DNA of 64,000 bases from Abditibacterium sp. Lineage in GTDB: Bacteria > Armatimonadota > Abditibacteriia > Abditibacteriales > Abditibacteriaceae. Each line of letters opens with the position of its first letter. The first letter of the stretch is position 1. Made by a program: the position numbers and the translations under genes. Shown here piece by piece: positions 16,849 through 22,813 of the stretch. The stretch is taken from assembly GCA_030448265.1 (NCBI GenBank), contig JAUJNG010000015.1, positions 62,001-126,000 on the forward strand, written 5' to 3'. The notes beneath the pieces were generated by a model. It did no database searches and was not told where the DNA came from. It saw nothing but the letters and a program-made list of their open reading frames with translations.

Positions 16849-17949
16849 ATGAGTTCCCGCCCCTCCAAACTGACCAGAAATACCCCCACCATCATCCTCG
16901 ACCCCGAAGAGTCGGCCCGCGCCGCCGGACTGCGCTACGTTTCCGACGACGGCCCAGGCATCCGGCGCAAAAAGGCCGGCAAAGGCTTTTCCTATCTCGG
17001 TCTCAACGGCCAACCGATTCGAGACAAAGCCATCATCGAACGCATTCACTCGCTCGCCATCCCGCCCGCTTACCAGAACGTGTGGATTTGCCCCGACCCG
17101 CGCGGCCACATTCAGGCGACGGGATTCGATGAACGTGGGCGCAAGCAATATCGCTATCATCCCAAATGGCGAGAAGTGCGCGACGAAACCAAATTCGCGC
17201 GCACCATCGCTTTCGCGCGCGCCCTGCCCAAAATCCGCGAGAAAACCGCGCAGGATTTGGCCAAAAAAGGCTTTCCGCGCGAAAAAGTGCTCGCCGCCAT
17301 CGTGCAGCTGCTCGAAAAAACCGCGATTCGCGTCGGCAACGAGGAATACGCGCGCCAGAACAAAAGCTACGGCCTCACCACGATGCGAAACCAGCACGCT
17401 CAGGTCGAAGGCGGCACCGTTCATTTTCACTTTCGCGGCAAAAGCGGCAAATGGCACGATATCGATTTGCAAGATCGTAAACTCGCCGCAATCATCAAAA
17501 AAATGAGCGATTTACCAGGTCAGTCGCTGTTTCAATACCGCGACGACGAGGGCAACCTGCATCACGTCGAATCGGCGGATGTCAACGCTTATCTCAAGGA
17601 AATCGCCGGCGAGGAGTTCACCGCCAAAGATTTTCGCACCTGGGCCGGAACCGTTGCGGCGTCGCTCGCGCTGGCGGAGTTCGAGAAATTCGACAACGAA
17701 AGGGCGGCCAAATCCAATATCGTGACGGCGATTAAAAGCGTGTCGGAAAAATTGGGAAATACGCCTGCCGTGTGCCGCAAGTCTTACATTCATCCCGCCG
17801 TCATCGAAAGTTATATGGATGGCTCCATGCTCGAATCGCTCAAGCAAAAGGCTGAAGAAGCGCTGGAGGAAGAAATGGCGAGTCTGCGCCCCGAAGAAGC
17901 GGCGGTGCTGGGACTTTTGCAGCAGAAACTGGCGCAAAAAACCGCTTAA
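16849..17949 (+). CDS. DNA topoisomerase IB (eukaryote-like, poxvirus type)
   Basis: Relaxes supercoils by a 3'-phosphotyrosine intermediate. The start is set at ATG 16849 (MSSRPSKLTRNTPT), since the frame upstream is the inverted repeat. 366 residues, as usual for bacterial TopIB. Catalytic motifs: RKQYRYHPKWREVRDETKF, AIRVGNEEYARQNKSYGLTTMRNQH with an active-site Arg, and CRKSYIHPAVIESY near 310-320 with the nucleophilic Tyr. The C-terminus is a helical Glu-rich tail. It stands alone next to tRNA-Ile. Confidence 0.93.
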   Translation: MSSRPSKLTRNTPTIILDPEESARAAGLRYVSDDGPGIRRKKAGKGFSYLGLNGQPIRDKAIIERIHSLAIPPAYQNVWICPDPRGHIQATGFDERGRKQYRYHPKWREVRDETKFARTIAFARALPKIREKTAQDLAKKGFPREKVLAAIVQLLEKTAIRVGNEEYARQNKSYGLTTMRNQHAQVEGGTVHFHFRGKSGKWHDIDLQDRKLAAIIKKMSDLPGQSLFQYRDDEGNLHHVESADVNAYLKEIAGEEFTAKDFRTWAGTVAASLALAEFEKFDNERAAKSNIVTAIKSVSEKLGNTPAVCRKSYIHPAVIESYMDGSMLESLKQKAEEALEEEMASLRPEEAAVLGLLQQKLAQKTA

Positions 17950-17952
17950 AAC

Positions 17953-17981
17953 TTGACCCTGGAGGGCGAATCCGGTATTCT
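17953..17981 (+). promoter_or_regulatory. Probable sigma-70 promoter of tRNA-Ile
   Basis: TTGACC at 17953-17958 and TATTCT at 17976-17981 with a 17-base spacer, about 27 bases ahead of the mature tRNA 5' end. Confidence 0.6.
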
Positions 17982-18008
17982 TTTCCCTTGCCCTCCAAAC
18001 GGGCAGTC

Positions 18009-18082
18009 GGGCTCATAGCTCAGTTGGTTAGAGCGCTACACTGATAATGTAGAGGTCCCTGGTTCGAGTCCAGGTGGGCCCA
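18009..18082 (+). tRNA. tRNA-Ile (anticodon GAT)
   Basis: A complete cloverleaf of 74 bases: acceptor GGGCTCA pairs with TGGGCCC (one G-T), D arm GCTC/GAGC, anticodon loop containing GAT, T arm with loop TTCGAGT, discriminator A. CCA is not encoded. The 3' half of this gene, from the anticodon loop on, is duplicated at 25849. Confidence 0.97.
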
Positions 18083-18172
18083 ATTTTCAATTTGACCCTG
18101 GATGTGAAATGAACGATTTCACGCTCAGTTACAGAGTTACAGTTGAGATTGGAAGTGCGTTTCGATTGTCCC
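18046..18172 (+). repeat. Direct repeat copy 1: tRNA-Ile 3' half plus 90 bases downstream (att-like)
   Basis: This 127-base stretch matches 25849-25976: almost identical through the tRNA portion and roughly five bases in six beyond it (hand alignment). The homology begins in the anticodon loop, a common crossover place for tyrosine integrases. It contains GTGAAAT/ATTTCAC as a small hairpin. With copy 2 it brackets about 7.7 kb. Confidence 0.8.
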
Positions 18173-18232
18173 TGAAGGAAATTCTCACGGAAAAGGAAAC
18201 GCGAAATACGACCAATCCCTTCCCCATTGGAA

Positions 18233-20941
18233 TCAGAGCGCCTCAGGGCTTTGTTCGCTCGCTTTTTCGTTTCCGAAACGGCTGTAAAGCCAGGAAATGA
18301 AGATCAGGGAAACTCCCAGACCGCCCAGCGACAAAACGCGCGAAGGCCCGTTCAAAAACCCCAGATCGAAGAGAAAAACTTTGATAACGGTGGCGCAAAG
18401 CAATCCCAGGGCCGCTAAACGCAGCGATTGGTCGCGCCGGTGAATGCCGCCCAGCAGGAGCAGCGCCCCGAAAAGTGACCACACCGAAGAAACCAGCATT
18501 TGCGCCCAGCGCGGCCAGTTGGCGCCCAGAGTCGTCCGCAAAAAGCGGCTCAGTTCGTAACTTTCCTGGGTCAGCACCCAGAGCAACAAACCCAACGCCA
18601 CAAAGCGAAAAACCACGGGCAGAGTTCGTTCCCATTCGCTGATTTCGTCCTGGTTTCGACGCAGGGAAATGGAGGCGAAATTCAAGCCCGCCAGAGCAAT
18701 CGCAAAGGCTCCAAAGCGCCAGTTGAACAGGGGCAGGCCGACCGAGGTGGAAGTCAGCGCGTTGCATCCAAGCGCCAGCAACGCGCAGCTTCCGGCGAAA
18801 AGCGCCAGCGCGCGCAGCGATTCCTGGCGCCAGCGCAGGCCCAAAAACAACCCCAGCGTCGCGGCCACAATCCACTCGATGGAGAGCGCGAAAATCGCCG
18901 CCGTCTGCCACCCCGAACCCAGCGCGGCGCGCGCGTGGTAAAAGCCGGAAAACAGTTCGAGCGACGCTGCGATGAGGAGAAAGATCGCCGTTCCCACCGT
19001 CCAGGCATTGGCGCCCTGAATTTCAAAGCTCGAAAGCGTCTCATTTTGGCTCTTCAAAATGCGGTCCAGCATCGCCAACACCCCGCCCACCAGGACAAAG
19101 GCGACGGCGCGTTCATTCCAGAGTGGCGTCTGCCCCAAATCGGGCGAGAAAAGAGCGGTTGCAACCGTCCCAAGTCCCGCCAGGGCTGCGATAGTGAGCG
19201 CTGTCGCGCGCACCGTTTCCCAGCGCCATTTCAGGCCCAGCACGAACGCGGCGAGGGCGTAAAAGCCCAGCGCGCCCGCGATGGCGAAATAAGCGGTTGG
19301 CGCCCAGTTGTGCGAGGCTGGAGCGTGATGCAGCGCGAAAAAGCGGTAAATTTCCTGCCCGATGAGCAACGCGCCGCCCGCGACGCTGAAAACGGTGTAA
19401 AAATCTTCCAATTCATCTGCATCGGCGGCGTCCAAACTGCGCCAGCGCGCGTTCCAGGCGACCCAACCCGAAACAAAAACGGACACCGCGAGGGGCAAAG
19501 CGGCGGCGCTGAACAGTCCCGAACTCGCAGTTGGCGACGCCGATAAATCGCGCAAAAGGGGAATTGAGGTCAAAAACCACACGCTTTGACCGGCGCGGCG
19601 CAACAACGCGCTGTTCAATCGCCCGCTCAAAAAGAGCAAAATCGCCGCTTCGACGACCCAGCCGATGGTGAGCGCCCCCTGGCGAAACTGCAACGGAACC
19701 GCGACCGTCACGCCCAAAAGCGCCAGCCCGCCGGCGCTGTAGCGCAGCGCGACGTTGCGCGGCGCCAGACGAGTGACAGCGACATTGAGGGCGCCGAAAA
19801 ATCCGGCGAGCGCGAGAGGAAACGCGCTCGGAAACGAGCCGAAGATGGGTCGGAGCAGCGCGTAACCCGCGAGGGCGTATAGCGAACTCGCCGCGAAAAG
19901 CAGCAGCAAATCTTCGGGAGCGGTTTCCTCGCCGTGAAACAGGCTGTAAAAGCAGGACGCGCCCAGAAAGAGCAGGAAGTAGAGGGTGAGAAAGAAAAAC
20001 AGCGTCCCGCGCATCGCGTCGAGATCCGCGCCCAGCGCCCAGCCACCGACCAACAGCAGGGTGCCGGAAAAGCTGAACCAGACTAGGCCGCGCCACCGTT
20101 TCCAAAGCGAGACCCCCAGAATGCCCGTGTTGAGCAGGGCGAGGTAAGACAGAAACGGCACCGCCTGCGACGAACCGCCGCCCGATTGCAGCAAAACCGG
20201 CGTTAAGAAGCCGCCCAGCGTGCTAAGGACACTGAGACTGAGCGCGTCGTAGCGCACGGCCAGAAAAACGCCCAGCGCGGTGAGAAGCGCCATGCCGCAA
20301 AAGCTCTGGCCGTGCGACAAAACCGAAAAATACTGGCCGCCCGCCCACAAACTGAGGTAGCAAATCGCCAGTCCCGCGCCCGAAATGCCCTCGCTGAAAT
20401 AGCGCTGCGTGCGCGTTCTCAAATAACCGCTCGCACCCAGAAGGGCGAAGCCGCTTCCTAACCCCATCATCACTTTGGCCCAGGGCGGCGCCGGCGGCAG
20501 AGAAGCCCAGGTGTATGCCAGAAAAGACGCCATCGCCAAAAACAGGCACAACGAACCAACCCACAACGCCCATTTGCCGCCGATGAGGTTCTCCCACTCG
20601 CCCAGCGAAAATGATGGACTTTGCGAGGGCGCCCCCTGAGATTCGGGCACATCCGCCAGTGGCGCGGCAGGAGTGGCTCGCCACGATTCTTGGACTTTGA
20701 CAACGGGCGTAACCAGCACTTCAACCTCCCGCGCAGCCGGAATGGGCGCTGGAATGGTCGGAGGCGAAACGATGGAAACTTTCGTTGGCTGCGGCGCGAA
20801 GGAAGCCACTTTCTCTGCCGCATCGAAATGCAAATGTTTTTCGATTCGCTCCACGCGCTGATCCAATTTCTGCATTTTTTCCTGCAAAGCGAAGAGCGAG
20901 GAAGAGGAACTCTGTGGCGACAATGATTCGTTCATTTTCAA
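18233..20941 (-). CDS. DUF2339 polytopic membrane protein
   Basis: 902 residues. An N-terminal cytoplasmic part has a short coiled coil (LFALQEKMQKLDQRVERIEKHL, residues about 15-37) and a Pro/Val-rich linker. It is followed from about residue 120 by more than 20 hydrophobic segments with intervening FSGRLN- and DLGQTPLWNERAVAF-like motifs. This is the layout of DUF2339, a large membrane protein family of unknown function. The start could be MKMNESL or MNESL six bases later. A TetR gene lies upstream on the same strand, and a 13-base palindrome matching the one before tetR lies just ahead of this start (20964-20976), so TetR probably controls it. Confidence 0.85.
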   Translation of the reverse strand: MKMNESLSPQSSSSSLFALQEKMQKLDQRVERIEKHLHFDAAEKVASFAPQPTKVSIVSPPTIPAPIPAAREVEVLVTPVVKVQESWRATPAAPLADVPESQGAPSQSPSFSLGEWENLIGGKWALWVGSLCLFLAMASFLAYTWASLPPAPPWAKVMMGLGSGFALLGASGYLRTRTQRYFSEGISGAGLAICYLSLWAGGQYFSVLSHGQSFCGMALLTALGVFLAVRYDALSLSVLSTLGGFLTPVLLQSGGGSSQAVPFLSYLALLNTGILGVSLWKRWRGLVWFSFSGTLLLVGGWALGADLDAMRGTLFFFLTLYFLLFLGASCFYSLFHGEETAPEDLLLLFAASSLYALAGYALLRPIFGSFPSAFPLALAGFFGALNVAVTRLAPRNVALRYSAGGLALLGVTVAVPLQFRQGALTIGWVVEAAILLFLSGRLNSALLRRAGQSVWFLTSIPLLRDLSASPTASSGLFSAAALPLAVSVFVSGWVAWNARWRSLDAADADELEDFYTVFSVAGGALLIGQEIYRFFALHHAPASHNWAPTAYFAIAGALGFYALAAFVLGLKWRWETVRATALTIAALAGLGTVATALFSPDLGQTPLWNERAVAFVLVGGVLAMLDRILKSQNETLSSFEIQGANAWTVGTAIFLLIAASLELFSGFYHARAALGSGWQTAAIFALSIEWIVAATLGLFLGLRWRQESLRALALFAGSCALLALGCNALTSTSVGLPLFNWRFGAFAIALAGLNFASISLRRNQDEISEWERTLPVVFRFVALGLLLWVLTQESYELSRFLRTTLGANWPRWAQMLVSSVWSLFGALLLLGGIHRRDQSLRLAALGLLCATVIKVFLFDLGFLNGPSRVLSLGGLGVSLIFISWLYSRFGNEKASEQSPEAL

Positions 20942-20963
20942 TCTCCAAATTCAAATTTCTCAA

Positions 20964-20976
20964 TTAACACTGTTAA
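20964..20976. promoter_or_regulatory. TetR operator 2, in front of the DUF2339 gene
   Basis: The perfect 13-base palindrome TTAACACTGTTAA. Its reverse complement in context (ACTTAACAGTGTTAATT) matches the site at 21719-21731 at all positions except the three central bases. It lies about 22 bases upstream of the DUF2339 start. Confidence 0.7.
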
Positions 20977-21014
20977 GTAGTTGCGGCGCCACATTTTGGA
21001 AGCGGGAAAAGCCG

Positions 21015-21701
21015 TCACGCTTTCAAGCCGTTGATAAGAGTCGAAAGCAAGGGAGAAACCACATTTTCGGCGTGCTGCGGCGCCATGAGCGGACTCAGCG
21101 CGAGCGAAACCAGGCCATGCACACTCGCCCACAGGGCGTCAGCGAGCAGAACGGGGTCGCCCTTGCGAAATGAGCCGTCTTTGATGCCTTTTTGCAGCGC
21201 CGCCACCAGAAGCTCCTGCGCCACGACGCGATGATGCAACGGCTGCGCGGCGGCTTCGAGATCGGCGGGCGCCGTTCCACTCCCCAGCAGGCGCGGCATT
21301 AAATAATCGGTGTTGGGCTGCATGAACATCAAGCGATAAAGCGGCGGGTTTTCCAGTCCAAAAGCGATATAGGCCCGCCCCAGCGCTTCCAATTGCGCGG
21401 GCGCATCTGAGGCTCCGTTTACGGCGTCCTCAATGGTCTGGTCGAAACTTCTGAAGCCATCCTCGACTGTGGAAAGCAGGAGCGCTTCCTTGTTTTGGAA
21501 GTAAAGATAGATGGTGGTGGGCGAATAGCCAATGCGTTCGGCGACGCGCCGCAGCGAGAAATTCTCCGGCCCGTGCGCGGTGAACTCCTCGCCCGCCGCG
21601 CGCAGAATCTGCTCGCGCAGTTCGCGTTTCCGGCCCTCGCGCCGCTCCAGACTCGCCGCCCTGGTGCGCGCCGCCTGCGTGGGTGGTTTGGAATCCATCA
21701 T
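21015..21701 (-). CDS. TetR/AcrR family transcriptional regulator
   Basis: 228 residues. The N-terminal helix-turn-helix (about residues 28-75) has the family pattern: REQILRAAGEEFTAHGPENF, LRRVAERIGYSPTTIYLYFQNKEALL. The rest is a helical ligand-binding domain resembling the TetR C-terminal WHG/13 type (YIAFGLENPPLYRLMFMQP). It is followed by the DUF2339 gene with a 73-base gap that carries a palindrome identical in design to the one upstream of this gene, which points to autoregulation and control of the membrane protein. Ligand unknown. Confidence 0.9.
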   Translation of the reverse strand: MMDSKPPTQAARTRAASLERREGRKRELREQILRAAGEEFTAHGPENFSLRRVAERIGYSPTTIYLYFQNKEALLLSTVEDGFRSFDQTIEDAVNGASDAPAQLEALGRAYIAFGLENPPLYRLMFMQPNTDYLMPRLLGSGTAPADLEAAAQPLHHRVVAQELLVAALQKGIKDGSFRKGDPVLLADALWASVHGLVSLALSPLMAPQHAENVVSPLLSTLINGLKA

Positions 21702-21718
21702 CTTGACTCAAATCTTAC

Positions 21719-21731
21719 TTAACGCCGTTAA
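21719..21731. promoter_or_regulatory. TetR operator 1, upstream of tetR
   Basis: The perfect palindrome TTAACGCCGTTAA, 18 bases before the tetR start, embedded in ACTTAAC-N3-GTTAATT that is shared with the site at 20964. Confidence 0.7.
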
Positions 21732-21794
21732 TTTATGCAAGTGAAGTTGGTTTCGGGCCACGAAATAATTTTTGCCGAAATTTTATAACTGCTA

Positions 21795-21823
21795 TTGACA
21801 GCGCGAAATGGCGGCTCTATAAT
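21795..21823 (+). promoter_or_regulatory. Perfect-consensus sigma-70 promoter of the Y-RNA cluster
   Basis: TTGACA at 21795-21800, a 17-base spacer and TATAAT at 21818-21823, all at the consensus. Transcription would start near 21830, about 8 bases before the first RNA body. It is the best promoter seen in the window. Confidence 0.85.
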
Positions 21824-21837
21824 CTCATTCTTGTGTT

Positions 21838-21966
21838 TGGCGAGGCGTAGCTCAGTTTGGTAGAGCACGTTCCCTGTCCGCTTTTTCGCCCGTTCCGCGG
21901 GCCGCAGGAAAAGGGTTATCGATTATTACTCGCGTTGTCACAGGTTCGAATCCTGTCACCGCGCCA
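21838..21966 (+). ncRNA. tRNA-bodied Y-like RNA 1
   Basis: A tRNA-like frame: D arm GCTC (21850-21853)/GAGC (21863-21866), T arm ACAGG-TTCGAAT-CCTGT (21940-21956), and ends TGGCGAGGCG/CACCGCGCCA (21838-21847 with 21957-21966) paired at 8 of 10 positions. Instead of an anticodon arm, 21867-21939 holds a Y stem: GCCCG/CGGGC, CTTTTTC pairing with GAAAAGG, and a Ro60 motif variant GGGCCGCAGG ending in GGGTTATC. The motif differs from GGGCCGAAG by one base, so Ro60 binding may be weaker. The 3' end reads CCA. No anticodon is present, so it cannot decode. Confidence 0.75.
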
Positions 21967-21973
21967 GACACAT

Positions 21974-22042
21974 CGTGGGCCGAAGTTTTTGGGTTATCAA
22001 CTGCAAATTGACTCAACTCCCAAAAGCACACCTTGCCCGCAC
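21974..22042 (+). ncRNA. Y RNA, conventional topology
   Basis: The terminal helix is formed by GTGGGC (21975-21980) with GCCCGC (22035-22040), followed by the Ro60 site CGAAG opposite CTTG (22032-22035). A second helix TTTTGGG (21987-21993)/CCCAAAA (22019-22025) follows, then TTATC at its 3' side and an internal loop. This is the arrangement of vertebrate and Deinococcus Y RNAs (conserved CCGAAG against CUUG, UUAUC after the second helix). It starts seven bases after the tRNA-bodied RNA 1, so both are likely cut from one transcript. Confidence 0.8.
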
Positions 22043-22178
22043 ACTTTCTCGAGAAGGAGGTCATATGCCAAATTGCAATATCCGAAGTAAATCTTCTTTC
22101 GCGGGCCATTTCAGGAGCCAGGCGTGGTTTATGACCGCTCCTTGTCTCGAACTTAGCCCCTCCCTTGTTTGACACCCG
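22043..22178 (+). other. Spacer in the Y-RNA cluster, possibly a decayed module
   Basis: No coding signal. It contains CCGAAG at 22082-22087, GCGGGCC, a hairpin AGGAGC (22113-22118)/GCTCCT (22137-22142) and CTTG at 22141-22144, fragments that look like pieces of a Y module, but no complete fold could be drawn by hand. ACACCCG just before 22179 is shared with the start of the RNA at 22612. Confidence 0.35.
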
Positions 22179-22312
22179 AACGGCGTAGCTCAGTTGGCAG
22201 AGCAGAGGAGGCCGCAAGGCCATTTTCCTGTTCGATCCTTGCCCAGATTGGGCCGAAGCATCAGGATTATCGTTAATCCCCGTGTCGCGGGTTCGATTCC
22301 CGCCGCCGTTCC
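22179..22312 (+). ncRNA. tRNA-bodied Y-like RNA 2, clearest example
   Basis: Acceptor AACGGCG (22179-22185) pairs perfectly with CGCCGTT (22304-22310). D arm GCTC (22188-22191)/GAGC (22200-22203) has a GG-containing loop; T arm is GCGGG-TTCGATT-CCCGC (22287-22303). In place of the anticodon arm there is a small hairpin GGCC-GCAA-GGCC, then a Y stem: TCCTG (22226-22230)/CAGGA (22262-22266) and CTTGCCCA-GAT-TGGGC-CG-AAG (22238-22258), followed by TTATC. The Y strands come in reverse order (CTTG strand first) and are closed by a three-base loop, so the Y module is circularly permuted into a tRNA. Confidence 0.85.
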
Positions 22313-22318
22313 TTTCGT

Positions 22319-22445
22319 CGCAGTTGTCTTCCAACCGCAAAATTTCCTTCGCGGGTTTCCCGTTTCGATGCCTTGCCTCTCTGGGCCGGTGACGCGGGTT
22401 ATCGCTCTTCCTCCGGCTGCGAATTGTGGTTTTGAGGCGACTGCG
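22319..22445 (+). ncRNA. Y-like RNA 3 with a 10-bp closing helix
   Basis: CGCAGTTGTC (22319-22328) pairs over 10 bp, including G-U pairs, with GGCGACTGCG (22436-22445). Inside are AACCGC/GCGGGTT, a CTTGCC strand (22372-22377), and the motif GGGCCGGTG ending in GGGTTATC (TTATC at 22399-22403), with CCCG/CGGG as the second helix. The order CTTG-before-GGGCCG is the same as in the tRNA-bodied RNAs. A clear D or T arm is not visible, so it may be a degenerate relative. Confidence 0.55.
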
Positions 22446-22449
22446 CCGA

Positions 22450-22552
22450 AAAACGGCGGGCCGCTGTGTCTGGGTTCTCGGTTACCACGTTCGATTCGTG
22501 CCGCTTTTTCTCGAAAAAGCGTGTCCCAGACCACCTCTTGCCCGCCGTCTTT
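22450..22552 (+). ncRNA. YrlA-like RNA: Y stem at the ends, T-arm mimic inside
   Basis: The end helix ACGGCGGGC (22453-22461) pairs perfectly with GCCCGCCGT (22540-22548); CTTG is retained on the 3' strand, while the 5' strand reads GGGCCGCTG. The second helix GTCTGGG (22468-22474)/CCCAGAC (22525-22531) is perfect. Inside lie a T-arm mimic CACG-TTCGATT-CGTG (22486-22500) and an 8-bp hairpin CGCTTTTT-CTCG-AAAAAGCG. A T-rich stretch follows. This is the YrlA-type topology, opposite to that of the tRNA-bodied RNAs in the same cluster. Confidence 0.75.
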
Positions 22553-22611
22553 TTCCTCCGAAAACTTCCCCGTTTTCGCTTCGACCTTCCCCTTTTTTGA
22601 TGCAACACCCG

Positions 22612-22745
22612 AACGGTGTGGCGTAATCGGTAACGCGCTCGATTGAGCAATAGCTCGTTTCCCTTCCCAAACCTTGCCCAGTGTGGGCCGAAGGCGAAAG
22701 GTTATCGGGATCGAGAGATTGGGAGTTCGAATCTCCCCACCGTTC
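22612..22745 (+). ncRNA. tRNA-bodied Y-like RNA 4
   Basis: Acceptor AACGGTG (22612-22618) pairs perfectly with CACCGTT (22738-22744). D arm GCGT (22621-22624)/ACGC (22633-22636); T arm GGGAG-TTCGAAT-CTCCC (22721-22737). CTCGAT (22638-22643) pairs with ATCGAG (22710-22715) and encloses two hairpins: GAGC-AATA-GCTC, and the Y stem CTTGCCCA-GTG-TGGGC-CG-AAG (22673-22693), followed by AAAGG-TTATC. It is nearly the same design as the RNA at 22179, with different helix sequences, which is compensatory-type support for the fold. Confidence 0.85.
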
Positions 22746-22813
22746 CTATCCCCGAGCCGTGCCTGTGATTTTCGCGGGCGCAAATCTTCGCTCGGCGGGA
22801 TGTGATTTGAGTT

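Noticed and set aside
21838..22745. The three tRNA-like genes as ordinary tRNAs, or as tRNAs with a group I intron
   Set aside because: No anticodon stem-loop is present on either side of the insert. The inserts are only about 70-85 bases, far too short for a group I intron, and each carries the Ro60 motif in the same place.
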